Part shown: positions 1 to 10,327 of the stretch, one piece after another
How the letters are laid out: every line of letters starts with the position of its first letter
How positions within the stretch are numbered: the stretch's first letter is position 1
Notes under the pieces: generated by a model
Database searches by the model: none
The model's input: the letters and a program-made list of their open reading frames with translations, nothing else
What the model was told of the DNA's origin: nothing
Translations under genes and position numbers: made by a program
NCBI RefSeq assembly: GCF_000344685.1
Contig: NW_006920414.1
Coordinates: 642,714 to 706,713, forward strand
DNA from: Gloeophyllum trabeum ATCC 11539
Lineage: Eukaryota; Basidiomycota; Agaricomycetes; Gloeophyllales; Gloeophyllaceae
Length of the DNA stretch: 64,000 nt
Direction of reading: 5' to 3'

Positions 1-323
1 GTGAGTATTATTTGGTACGGTCAACTCTTTGAACCGACTTCATTGCTGACAATCCGCGGCAGTACCGAGCAAAGGACAAGCCGTGGTACACCCTCGGGCA
101 CGGCATCGTGCTCTTGTACATCGGGCTCGGGCTGCTCTCCTCCGTGCTCATGCTGACCCTCCTGCGCGCGGAGAACGCGCGGCGCGACCGCGGGGAGCGC
201 AACGAGTACATCGAGGGCGTACAGGGCGACGAGCGCACAAAGAAGAACGGCGTGTTTGCGAGCGTGGACGAAGCGCGCCGGGAGAAGGGCGACGAGTGGA
301 GCGGGTACCGATACACTTTGTAG
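1..323 (+). CDS. MFS transporter, allantoate/nicotinate permease-like, 3' end only
   Basis: The window opens inside an intron: GTGAGT at base 1, a CTGAC branch-like site near 46 and CAG at 60-62. The last exon is 63..323 and gives 86 residues before the stop. The exon reads AKDKPWYTLGH, then one hydrophobic segment (GIVLLYIGLGLLSSVLMLTLL region), then a charged tail with ENARRDRGERNE. This arrangement, a final transmembrane helix followed by an Asn/Arg-rich cytosolic tail, is usual for the Dal5/Tna1 anion:cation symporter family, plasma-membrane carriers of allantoate, ureidosuccinate or nicotinate. The substrate cannot be told from this fragment. The body of the gene lies before the window. 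Confidence 0.7.
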
Positions 324-715
324 TTTTAGGATTGGATCTTCTCCCATGACTTAGGATCGCACGACCGAGTGTGTATGTATGATAGAGTTACTGACATAGA
401 TCGGGCCTCGGGATGTATTGCAATGCGACCGAAATGACATCTACTGTATTGGTTCCGCGTGTAGACGATGCACAGACGAAGAAGCATGTGTGGTGGAAAC
501 GTAGCAATGAACAGCATAATGATATCGAACAACAGCGACAACCCCATCAACCCAGACAGTTTTGATACATCCTGCGAGCACAAGCGTCGTAAAACCCTAA
601 GATATGATATATATGGAAAGGACTGGACGTGCGTAGGCGAGCACTGTGGGATAGAATGAACCCGGCCATTTTTTTGTTTCTTCATCTGAGGTTGTTCGAC
701 ATCCTTCCGCGACTA
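324..715. other. Intergenic, convergent 3' ends
   Basis: This 392 bp stretch separates the permease end from the tail of the next gene on the other strand. I see no splice-supported exon or repeat in it. Confidence 0.6.
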
Positions 716-1624
716 TCAGATCCTGATATGACGCGCCTCCACCTGCGTGGGGGCGATGTGGGCGAGCGACATCCTGGCGCTGGTGTTGCCCAGGAGACGC
801 CGGTTGGCGGGGGTAGGGGATACGGGGAAAGGGGCAGGGGCAGGAGACCAGTGATATAGTCTAGGAGTGACGGATGGAGGCGGGGAAGGGGTCATGTAGG
901 CGGCTGGCGTCTGAGGGGCCGGAGGAGGGGTAGTGAGGCGAGGAGGGGGAGTGGGAGGCGTCGCGGGCGCTCGAGCGCGCACGACGATTGGCGTGATGTC
1001 GGACGTTCGAGTGGTGATCGCCCGGTCAATGGCGCGGCTGGGTAGGTTATTTGGCGTATCCAACCTGTCTCTGGCTCGGAACGCCATATTGTACAGGGAA
1101 GGTATATCCCCAGCTCGGTAGGCATGGGGCGCCTCCGGACGGTCGTGTAGCACCCGCGTGCGCGTCAGACCACCGGCAGTACGCTCAGTCTGGTTGACGG
1201 GCACGCGAACAACGAGAGGGACATAGCCGCCGGGATAGTCACCTCTGTCCGACCCTGCATCCTCCGAAGCAGCGCCCTCCATAGGACTTTCCCTGCCGCT
1301 CGCAGTTCCCTCGCTTGATCCAGAACTCACATCACTAGCGTCCTCGATGACCACGACGCCCGCACCAGCGGACGCGTGGCTAGGGGTGGCCCTGCCTGGA
1401 GACGGCGATCTGCTCGAGTTGCTTCCTCCCTCCCTCAACTCCGGCCTCGGCTCCTGGTCCACAAAGGCCTCGTAGACCGCGTCGTCGCTCTCGAACCACT
1501 CCTCCGAGTCAGGGTCGAACGCGTTCTGCGTCCACTTTTCGTACGCAGGATACGCTACGTCGGGTTCGACTCTGACCGCGGGGGCAGAGTCGCGGAAGGC
1601 ACCAGAGAAGAGGGGTCGGCCCAT
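716..1624 (-). CDS. Hypothetical Pro/Ser/Thr-rich protein, 302 aa
   Basis: A single uninterrupted frame of 302 codons with an ATG at 1624. The N-terminus (MGRPLFSGAFRDSAP, then a WFESDDAVYEAF segment) is mildly ordered and acidic. Residues about 65-130 are Ser/Glu/Asp-rich, and residues about 215-285 are dominated by Pro, Thr and Ala (PPTPPPRLTTPPPAPQTP). No domain is recognised and the protein is probably disordered. GC content and codon use match the neighbouring genes, so it is likely a true gene, but no function can be assigned. It converges on the permease fragment. Confidence 0.55.
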   Translation of the reverse strand: MGRPLFSGAFRDSAPAVRVEPDVAYPAYEKWTQNAFDPDSEEWFESDDAVYEAFVDQEPRPELREGGSNSSRSPSPGRATPSHASAGAGVVVIEDASDVSSGSSEGTASGRESPMEGAASEDAGSDRGDYPGGYVPLVVRVPVNQTERTAGGLTRTRVLHDRPEAPHAYRAGDIPSLYNMAFRARDRLDTPNNLPSRAIDRAITTRTSDITPIVVRARAPATPPTPPPRLTTPPPAPQTPAAYMTPSPPPSVTPRLYHWSPAPAPFPVSPTPANRRLLGNTSARMSLAHIAPTQVEARHIRI

Positions 1625-2174
1625 TTTTTTGAGATAGTGATACAGGGAAGACTGACGGGGTATTGAGGGACAGGAAGGGTATTTACGACGCGGTTCGCGG
1701 TTGTGGAGAGGCGATTGCTCGAAGACGCGCCACGCAGTAACCGGACTTTAGGGCAGGCTGCGGCCGAAGAGCGGAGGCTTAAAACTTCAGCTCTTTCCCT
1801 TTCCGGAACAATGTGGCTGCTGTGGCTGTTCATCGCGCATGGCGGGTCCTTGATGAGTGCGATGTGCTGTACAGGGATGACATGTCTTTCGAGCAGCTGT
1901 GGGGAGATGTATAGACGCAAACCATATTTCCACCACCCTTCTGCGGTGGTTGAAGTGCATTCAGAAATTTCTATTCGTCTCCCCTCTACACCCGCAGCGG
2001 CGCTCAAGTGACTTGCATGAGTCAGCCGGCGGTCCGGCTAGAAAGGATACGATAGATGATGGACTCCTATGATTTTGAATACTATGAAACATCATGACGC
2101 CGTGATATGTTGGACCCGACATACATATGTTATATTTCTGGACTGTTCTCAATGACCGACGTCGATTGTGGCAG
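1625..2174. other. Intergenic between the hypothetical gene and RPP40
   Basis: 550 bp holding the promoter of the hypothetical gene (minus strand, upstream of 1624) and the 3' flank of RPP40. Short open frames on both strands have no protein-like features. No repeat was noticed. Confidence 0.5.
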
Positions 2175-3683
2175 CTAGCCCCAGCGCATATCCCACTTGC
2201 TGGCCGTCTCCGCCATCGCCCACGTTGCCTCTCTAACGCCCGTCTCCGGGTCCTCTGGAACGCCCCGGCTTTCTCTGCCTTCGGCGTTCTCGAGAATTAG
2301 GGACCATGTGCATTCCGCGTCTTCTGTGACCACCCGTATCGGCGGTGCCTTGGGAGGGGCCGGCAGGTAACAGACCGGCGAATTATATGGACAGTGTGAT
2401 GTTACGGAAGATAAGGGGGGACGGTGCTCACTTCTCGAGCGTAGCAAAGTAACCGGAGTCATATTAGCTCTCCTGCCGTCCCAAAGCGTTGCAGTAGAAC
2501 TCACACCAAGAAGTTTATCACCGATTGAATAAATTCCGGAGAAAGGAATCCCGTCCATTGCAGGTGGACGACGTTCCCGACGTATGACGGGTCCGGGGGG
2601 CTATATATCGCGACAAAGGGGTCAACCCTGTCGTTTGCTGCCAGCCTGGACCCGCCATTTGCTATATGTCAGGGGGGATCTTCAAATAATTTGGTAAAGA
2701 ATACTATCACCTCTGTGAACCAAGGGACACCAGACCGACCCATTCAAATATTTCGGACATGCCCTCCTCCCAGTCGTCCTTGGCATCCTCGCCTTTCAAA
2801 GGACACGGCGTTATCGAAGGCCTCGGAATATGCACCTGCGTCCGTCTGGTTACTTGAGGCTTCGCATTGGGGGTGCTGTGAGGGAAAGGGGGCTGAAAAC
2901 CTAGGTTCCATTAAAGCGGTGACCAAACTTAGGTTGGTCTACCTTACCTCCTACGGAGCAGCTGAACAAGATATCCCACCCTCCAGCGTTTTCTTCTCTC
3001 CTCTGATCCCAAGCTTTAAGTGCACCCTTGTACCTCTCCCAATTTTTGGGTGTTTCAAGCTGCTTCCGTAACGGTATTCGAATGACTAGGATAACACCTC
3101 AGATAGGCAGTGATGTATTGCCCGCCACAACGCACTGTACTGCTCAGGTGCCTCTCTGAATTTGAAAGGGAGCTTGGAGCCGACGAGCCCTAATGTCTCG
3201 TACGTGTCTTTAGCGACCTGAAGGGTCAGGGTTCCTCGCGGATCGATGCACCAGTAGTCATCTGACAAGGGTGATGGGAGGGGTAGAGCTGAAAAGCTAG
3301 CGCTACTACGTGGACTTTCAGGTGTGTACCTCCCACAATTGACTCCAAGGTTGGAAACAAACCTTTCATGTCCATGGCTGTCGACGAAAGAACTTGCGTA
3401 CTCGAAAACAGGCAGCAAGCCTACCTTGGCCCTATTGTATGATGCTTCTAGGTTCTGTAAGGAGTCCAGGAGGTTGGTCTGGGATCGCTGTGAATCACTG
3501 CCCATGGACACGACTACATCGATCTGCAAGGAATGAGTTATGCCTACTATGCGATGCTTAAAGAAATGACGAACGGACTTGTTGGCTGAAAGGGTAAGCG
3601 GATGCCAACTGTGAAATCTTTGGAGCTGGTAGAGTACCGGTACGTAGCATCGTACGGGATGTGCTAGGAGAGGATAGGTCCAT
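2175..3683 (-). CDS. RPP40: Ribonuclease P/MRP subunit p40 (Rpp40)
   Basis: Model complement(join(2175..2430, 2505..2645, 2711..2835, 2955..3085, 3136..3523, 3579..3683)), 381 residues, phases consistent. It starts at the ATG at 3683. Family landmarks run in the order known for Rpp40: YPFSQQIDVVV at residues about 30-40, a GTLTLQVAKDTYETLGL strand-helix unit, YIIRIPL, WDQRREE, IFEWVGLVSLGSQR, NDRVDPFVAIYSPP, LQWTGFLSPEFIQ and finally SVTSHCPYNSPVCYLP. Human RPP40 has the matching EWLG, GFxxPE and SPVSW landmarks. The protein is part of the nuclear RNase P/MRP particle that trims tRNA 5' ends and processes rRNA. The fourth intron (2836..2954) could instead use the GTAAGG donor at 2947, but that breaks the frame. 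The first intron has an unusual GTCCGT donor. Confidence 0.85.
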
Positions 3684-4328
3684 TCTGTCTCGCGGGGTTC
3701 CTCAAGTAGTGGGTAGTTAATGCACTGGCAGGGCCGAATCGAACCGGAGTCTTCGCCCAGTTCAGACAGTGACTTTTATCTACTAGGAAATGAGCTGTAT
3801 ACGCCGAGTCTCTGTACCACAACGCGTTGTTCCTTACGTTTCAAATGTGATCTTTCACGATCTCGGTCAAATCCTGAGGTTGTTAAAGATGCTTGAGATT
3901 CGCGCGTCAAATGGAAGTCCGGATCGAAGCGTCTCCCAAACCCCAGACTAGGGTCAGTAGTACCGGTCACTTTCTCCGGAGGACCACTGTACTGTGCAAT
4001 CGTAACACGTTGTGATGCGGCTGGGATATAATACAATCACACTCTCAAAATACATATGACAGTCATGGTCAGAGAAAAAATAATACAGGGAGGTAGGTGA
4101 ACTCCTTGGTTGACTGTAGAGTAAGTTCGCGATTGGATATCAAAGAAAGGTATGGCTAGCATTCCATGTCCAATTATGACTAAGAAACGGCGGCATTTGG
4201 CGTCTGGGGCATAGTATCCCCTTCATCAGTACTCCATCTTCACGCCTTCACGTCAAAGACATAGAAGTCGTCATGTTCGCTGGAAGTGCGATTATAGCTA
4301 GACCTGCGAGAGGGGAATAACGGGACGT
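3684..4328. other. Intergenic upstream of RPP40
   Basis: 645 bp between the RPP40 start and the stop of the next minus-strand gene. It contains an isolated GGTTCGATTCGG (reverse strand, near 3731-3742) that resembles a Pol III B box, but no tRNA folds around it. Nothing else is supported. Confidence 0.5.
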
Positions 4329-6077
4329 CTATATTCTGTCGACTGTCTGAATCTGAATACCGTTCACAGCATGGATGAGCGACGAAAAGATACGTTGTGG
4401 ACCGAAGATGAGATGCGCACCGGAACGGCGCCAGTCATGCCATGCGCCCACTGAAACTAGCATGCTGATGATAAACCCGAATAGGGTCGAGTTGTTTCCG
4501 AGGATCATGGTGATCAAGGATAGAGGCTTCTTCCAAGTCTCCGTCCTGATCGTACAAGGATACCCTCCCTCAATATCCTTGTGGTGCAGATCTCTCGACG
4601 CAAGATTCTAGAATGGAACCGCATGAGCTCGACGCGGCAGTCGATGTGACACGAAAAGCCTACCAATACGGTATAGAGGGTATTGAGACTGTGAGCCCTC
4701 ATCTGAGTTATTATCTGCAGTTCATCGAACCAATCGCTTGGTTGAGCTTTTGTGGCCTCGAATGCATCCGCAATATCGATCGTATGCTGTCAGTGTCAGC
4801 TGTAGACCACAACCATCTGATGGGCAGGGCCAAACTCGGCACGATCCGAAGTGGCCACGTTAGGTAAGTACTGGAAGCCATCGAGCCACACAGAGAAGTC
4901 GAATAGTCTGTTCGGATGTATCGACGTATCGTTAGCCGGGCAGCCAGTCACGTCACCGTACGACGGTAAGAAGAGGAAAGGAAATGCGCCATTGGGGAAG
5001 TCTAGTCTGTCGAGGATAGACACTCTGAAGATTGCTATCTGGGAAGGGAGAAGATTAACCTACTGCTGGAAGTATTGCGCCCCCATTCCGAACACCTTGG
5101 CTTGAACCAAGTTTTGGCTCTCTTCGGCCCAAGTGCGTACGGACACGACATTGGTTATTAACGGACCCCTGCCCTGCGTCATGACATTCTGAGGAAGTGG
5201 CGTAAGATCAACTGGCTAACCCTGAGCAATGATGCGACCCACCCAAGTATGTAGGAAGACCGGCATATATAAGGTCCTATGGCAGGCTAGGTAGATCTGG
5301 GCCCCGGTATTAATCATGCTCAATGCACAAACTCCCAGGAACCAGACGGTGAATCGATTTCTGAATGGTTTCGATAGATGATTTCGGCACCGGATATCTT
5401 GAGACCCGCGTGGTTTAGCATCAGCCCCGTAACATAAGCCGCACATAGCTCACGGTACAAACGGCAGGAACCCTGCGAGAGAACTGAAAGCTCTTCCCAT
5501 GGCGTTCCCTGGAGGACTTGGAATGAAGCAGAGAGCACAGGAACCCAAACCCAAGGACAAAGAGAGAAAACGATACTGGGTCCAGACTTCCCGGCGACAT
5601 GATATACAGGTATTTGCCCCTATTGCATCTTCACCCTAAGTGGTGATCGGGGATCATTACCACAAGCTCCAAGCCTAGCATACGGGCAATAGCGCGAAGG
5701 CAATGTTCATGTCCTTCCATAATATAAGTATAAGGGAAAGCAACTTTAACAAGCTCGCCAACCCAAGCTGCATTAATTCCAGAAGAAATAACCGACCATT
5801 TACAACATGGACGAAGAAAAATGCGGACTTCAGGCAAGCCCCTGTCCACGCAGGGAGACTTATGAAACAAGATAGGCTTCCCCATTAGCGGAGTCCTAGT
5901 ACACGCAGCAACAGGTAGCAGCAGCGTCAAACCGTAAAACAGTGTCTAGCATCAATAGTCAAGGGTGACAAATACCATTTATGGAATTTATGACATAGTG
6001 GGTGGTCACGTGCAACGCTGCCACCTCCAGAGAGACGCGACTTGTTCCTTCATGGCCGCGGTTACTCTGAAATCCAT
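4329..6077 (-). CDS. Unrecognised multi-exon membrane protein, about 413 aa
   Basis: Exons complement(4329..4607, 4664..4786, 4859..5024, 5064..5188, 5243..5360, 5454..5586, 5684..5945) keep one reading frame through matching phases. A tentative first exon 6042..6077 (donor GTCGCG) would supply the ATG. The translation has several hydrophobic segments: GLTLLLPVAAC near the N-terminus, SLSLGLGSCALCF, FTVWFLGVCALSMINT and, near the C-terminus, STLFGFIISMLVSVGAWHDW. Soluble landmarks are RTWAEESQNLVQAKVFGM, GAFPFLFLPSYGDVTGCP and HPNRLFDFSVWLDGF. I do not recognise the family. It is divergent from CAX4, with about 120 bp between starts. Individual boundaries, above all the first exon, may be wrong. 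Confidence 0.45.
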
Positions 6078-6195
6078 TGCGTCGTAAGGAATGCTACACT
6101 AGACTCTGATTTTCATAAGGCTGTCGACACCCAACATTACCAATACTCTGGACTTTTGAAACACGAGTAGGAAAGTTCAGTAAATTCCATTTGAT

Positions 6196-7230
6196 ATGTC
6201 GCAAGGCGAGCTGTCCCGAGCGTCTCTGGAACTCACCCATGTTCTATGTGAGACATACGAAGCACCGGGCTCGCGAACCAACCTGACTGGTTGCTCTAGA
6301 TGATCCCTCTTCCACGACATCGTTCCTGCTGGCGCTGCTCACGCTAAGCCCCATTTTATTGATGGTATGATATCTCATTCTCTGCATGATTCTTCCTCAC
6401 GTAAGGATAGGCATCCTACGCTGCCCTTTCGGTGTATACAAGGGAGCTCGTGATTATTGAAATGTGGGCTGGCCAGTTCATCTGCGAAGGATTTAACTGG
6501 GTCCTGAAGCGTCTGATAAAGCAGGATCGTCCCGAAGGTCGGTATATTTTGCTCAACCGGTTTTTCTATAGCCCTTCCTTTACTACGCTTCCATACTGGA
6601 TGATTACTCCATGCTAACTACGCCATTTAGACAGCTTGGGCCATGGCTACGGCTTCCCTTCTTCGCACAGCCAGAATATGGGATACTTCGCCTCGTTCCT
6701 GATGTGCCATATGTACTTCCGGCATAGGTTCGCAACTTCGGGAAACAGGACGTTAGACCGTGCCTGGAGGGTATTCTTATATTTAGCTCTTGCGGCATGG
6801 GCGGGAACAGTAGCGTACTCTCGGTCTGTCAACCCTCATTCCTGACATTCGTCCCCAGTCCGCACTGCTAACGAGGGACGTTGATTTCTTCAGATACCGC
6901 TTGACTTACCACACACCCCACCAGATCTTATGGGGCCTCGGTATCGGAATTTTGTATGGTGTCGTGTTCTACGGCCTCACGGAGTTGATACCGATCCGAA
7001 GACCAGACAGCCTCCTGGGCCGATTCAGGCGCGGTCTGCTGTTGAACCCACTCTCTGAGTGGATTGAGCTCAAGGATGGATGGCTTGTATACCCGGACGG
7101 TGGGCGGGCGGAGGAGTGGAAGGTATGGCGGAACAGGCTACAGAAAGGCGAGAAGGTCGAAGGGCGGATGGAACGTCCGTTACCATGGGTAGCGGATTCA
7201 GGGCTCGACAGAGGCCGTAAAGAACTATAG
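6196..7230 (+). CDS. CAX4: Dolichyldiphosphatase (PAP2 superfamily)
   Basis: Model join(6196..6247, 6300..6364, 6411..6537, 6631..6823, 6894..7230), 257 residues. It hydrolyses dolichyl diphosphate to dolichyl phosphate on the lumenal face of the ER, recycling the lipid carrier used for N-glycosylation. The PAP2 signature is complete: KRLIKQDRP, then GFPSSHSQ, then the SR-YRLTYHTP motif assembled across the 6823/6894 junction. The N-terminus SLELTHVLYDP and the hydrophobic stretch SFLLALLTLSPILLM are typical of DOLPP1/Cax4. Introns 3 and 4 use GTCGGT and GTCTGT donors. Other PAP2 phosphatases are possible, but the length and N-terminus favour Cax4. Confidence 0.88.
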
Positions 7231-7589
7231 GGATATCGGGTCTGAGCTGGTTTATGTTATTTGAAGGTTCTGGCATAGCGATCTTAACAAACTATGCTTG
7301 ATATAAACACAAAAGGATCATGTCCTGATGTGGCATGCACATAGCATGCGATCACCTCGGATTCGACAGCCACAAAAAGCCACAAAGGTCCCAACGGGCT
7401 ATGCCGTAATCACGTGCAGCCCGTGTACTCACCCTCACCGAGGAAAGTGGAAAATACGCCGCAAAGATCGCGATGGTCGACTGATCTCTACCGCTAAACT
7501 TATTGCTTATTATTATGTCTTGGATCTCATTTACTTATACTTCACTTCGGAAAGTTAGGATACCAATATTCACCTTCACTGGCAGGGCT
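7231..7589. other. Intergenic, PAN6 promoter region
   Basis: 359 bp between two genes on the same strand. The PAN6 reading frame stays open up to an earlier ATG at 7503, so a longer N-terminus is possible. No TATA box is clear. Confidence 0.5.
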
Positions 7590-8824
7590 ATGTCTACGGC
7601 GCAGGCACTCGCTCCTGGTGCCAATAATGCAAGCGATCTACCAGCTTCACCTATCCCAATATTTACGACGGTGGCCTCCTTCAGGGAATGGAGGAGGAAG
7701 GCCTTTGATGAAAAGAAAACGGTTGGGTTCGTGCCGACGATGGGGGCCCTGCATGACGGACATCTGTCTTTAGGTACGCGATCATACTTACTGGTATGGG
7801 AGATGGATACTAACACGCCTCATTGATTGGCACGAAGTTAAACACTCTTTGGCGTCGAATGACCTGACAGTCGTTTCAATATTTGTTAACCCGACCCAAT
7901 TCGCTCCTAATGAGGATCTGGCTACGTATCCGAGGACCTTGTCACTCGACTTAGAGCTGCTCTCTGCGATGTCCTATACGCCCGACTCGTCGTCTTCCTC
8001 CTCCAATCCCTCCCCTTCTGGTGTAGTGCGGACCCCTTCTGCGGTCTTCCTCCCCTCTGTGCAGGAAATGTATCCGTCCGGCGTAAGCCAGTCGGTGGAC
8101 GCGCAGAAAGGCACCTTTGTCGAGGTGAAGGGCTACGGCGAGCAAATGGAGGGCAAGAGCCGTCCTACTTTCTTTCGAGGCGTCGCCACTGTTGTCACCA
8201 AGTTGTTTAACGCGATAGAGGTACGTCCCGCCTACTAGCTTTCCCGCTCTTCCAAGGCCTACCGTACCCCCAGAGATATATTTTCTGTGATTTGCGGAAC
8301 CGAATATTAACTTTCACCTTACATAGCCAACAAACGCGTACTTCGGCCAGAAGGATATTCAACAAGGCTTGCTTCTTCGCCGCATGGTCCGAGACACGCT
8401 GCTATCCCATCCCGACCCGGAACATCTCCACATCATGCCAACAGCCCGCGACCCAACAGATGGCTTAGCCCTCTCATCCCGCAACGTATACCTGACTCTC
8501 GCAGAACGGCAATTCGCGCCGACCCTCTACGCTGCTCTCCAAGCCGCTCGGGATGCATGGACCTCCGGGTGGACGAAGGACGAGTCCGTCAGCGCAGCTA
8601 TACAACTGGTCAATAACCGCGCTCAACAGATCGTTAGTGAGGTCGAAGTCAAGGTGGATTATATCGATATGAACGACGCGGAGACGTTCGAGGTGGTGCA
8701 CGGGGCGACTACAGCGCAGAGCGTCGCTGGGAGGCCGGTGATTCTGAGTGGGGCGGTGTGGGTAGGGCGGACGAGACTCATTGACAACCTCATCCTTGGA
8801 GATGAAGCAGCCATCTTGGGTTAA
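7590..8824 (+). CDS. PAN6: Pantoate-beta-alanine ligase (pantothenate synthetase)
   Basis: Model join(7590..7773, 7838..8220, 8327..8824), 354 residues. It condenses pantoate with beta-alanine using ATP to make pantothenate, the CoA precursor. Visible motifs are FVPTMGALHDGHLSL (HIGH-type nucleotide-binding motif) with the last residues spanning intron 1, FVNPTQFAPNEDL, GQKDIQQGLLLRRMV and DGLALSSRNVYL. There is a Ser-rich insertion (about residues 115-130, SSSSSSNPSPSG) relative to bacterial PanC, as is common in fungi. The start was chosen at MSTAQ because the preceding in-frame residues do not look conserved. Intron 1 has an ACTAACA branch site. Confidence 0.92.
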
Positions 8825-9009
8825 TCTGGGTACTGGCTGCAACGTTATTATCCCCTCATGAATTGTCGAATGTTCCGGCTAGGTTCTCTGGCGCTTCCCG
8901 ACCTCGGAAATCGACGAGATCCGACGCTGGGTATACGTCTGTCGTCTATAGCGCATGCCGCGATTATCGGTGGAAGAAGCTGACGGACGTCTCATGCACG
9001 ACTCAATCT

Positions 9010-9770
9010 CCAGTTGTACTGGATAAATATACGTTCGGTGGCCTCGGTTTGAGCGCTGGTATACGGAGAGTTCTTTGTATCAGTAAGCCCGGTCTGCCGA
9101 ATCCATGTATATACGCGGCTCACTTCACGGTTGGTCCACCGGGTGCCAATGCAGTTCCTGCGCGGATCACAGTGCGAGGGAATTCCATGACGCGTTGTCG
9201 TAGGGCTTCTTGGTGGTGTTGCTCGGTATGCTCTTGAGATACGCCTATGGCTATGATTCGGCGGCACCCACAAGACGGTTGATATTCCTGCCGAGCAGAC
9301 GCGATGGCACTGAATTTGCCACGTCTTAAGTGTTCGGAAGACTCGCCGTGGCTGTTCCTTGGCGTATCCGGTATAACTCTTGAGGACAATCCCTGCCGTG
9401 ATTCGGCGTCTCTACAATCCAACATAAAAGTCCACCTCATGGACACGAATCAGTGATATCGTCACTTCATCGAGTACCTTGGACATTTGAGTGACCGTAT
9501 GACATGCCAGCGAGCGGTCCTTGTGTACACGCAACGATTGCGGCACGGGATGAGAATCCACGAGCAAATCATCTTCGATTATATTTAGCGTCCCAAACAT
9601 AGTATATGTTCTATAATGAACGACTCGGAAGACGCTCAGGGTTGTGGCTACGTTACAGGAAAGTAGGTCTGGTGTTCTCTCTCCGGAAGCGTTGACGAGT
9701 GCTGTGACCGCGCCCGTAGCCAGGGCTATGCTTTCGAATTCTCTTCTATGTGACTTTTACGACCATCGAT
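9010..9770 (-). CDS. Possible small gene of unknown function
   Basis: On the minus strand a frame from about 9765 to 9412 reads protein-like (SIALATGAVTALVNASGER, then MSKVLDEVTISLIRVHE). After a possible intron ending at a CTTAAG near 9330, a second frame (KFSAIASARQEYQPSCGC, VMEFPRTVIRAGTALAPGG) runs to a GTGAGC donor near 9123. I could not find a convincing start, and no family is recognised. It may be a decayed gene. Confidence 0.25.
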
Positions 9771-10060
9771 CATCGAGGGAGGCGATGCTCCTAAGACGCC
9801 CTGCGAGGAATTGCCTTTTGGGCATATGTTTGACTCTTTCGTTGTGTAGGATTTTTGAGTCGTATATATCCGAACTGTAAGGGAGAATAAGTCCGTGGCG
9901 TGCACCGTGCCGGATACCCTTGGGCTGTATCGGCAGTGGGCACTACGTTTTCATTCCGGTGCGTGTCTGTCACCATGTCAGATGCACCGCGGGTCAATCA
10001 CACTGTTGTCCGGGGCAGTCCAAGTGAATGCGGCGCAGAATATATGAACCGAGCGCCCAT

Positions 10061-10072
10061 GGGAGCGCTCCC
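10061..10072. promoter_or_regulatory. 12-bp perfect palindrome upstream of the first BCS1-like gene
   Basis: GGGAGCGCTCCC, about 256 bp before the ATG at 10328. A related half (GGGCGCTCCCG, plus strand near 18102) sits about 252 bp before the ATG of the second copy. Its symmetry and conserved distance suggest a transcription factor site; this is inference. Confidence 0.4.
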
Positions 10073-10240
10073 AGGACATAGCATTTGGTCACAACGTCCT
10101 CTCTCGGAACCTTGACGGCAAGAGCGAATTCCGACAGGTGACTCGCCTGGAGAACGATTGGCCCATCATTCGTTCTTGTGAGGCGCACCAGGACCAGGTC
10201 CGGTACCGACGGCGATGGCGATGAACTGAGGGTGAGTTCT

Positions 10241-10248
10241 TATATAAA
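10241..10248 (+). promoter_or_regulatory. TATA box of the first BCS1-like gene
   Basis: TATATAAA, 80 bp upstream of the chosen ATG. The second copy has a similar TATATAA at 17899..17905. Confidence 0.55.
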
Positions 10249-10327
10249 CCATAGGATGTCCAGCATAATTTCAACGGTCAATCGCGACCACCCAAGCCAG
10301 TCGCCCAGTTCAGTTCCTAGAAGCGAG

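Larger units (their letters stand above)
8825..10327. other. Intergenic region with promoter elements of the BCS1-like gene
   Basis: 1.5 kb between PAN6 and the first BCS1-like gene. A possible minus-strand gene (listed separately) occupies part of it. From about 10040 to 10250 it shares an ordered set of short blocks with the upstream region of the second BCS1-like gene. Confidence 0.5.

Noticed and set aside
2175..2558. A separate small beta-trefoil-like protein starting MDGIPFSG
   Set aside because: The start lies out of frame inside the fifth RPP40 exon; splicing the 74-nt intron 2431..2504 joins the real RPP40 C-terminus instead.
3725..3800. B-box-like GGTTCGATTCGG on the minus strand suggesting a tRNA
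   Set aside because: The T stem has only three pairs, no matching acceptor strand or A box at the right distance was found.
10178..10327. Longer N-terminus of BCS1-like copy A from an earlier start
   Set aside because: The extra residues have no match in copy B, and the TATA box at 10241 would lie inside the coding region.
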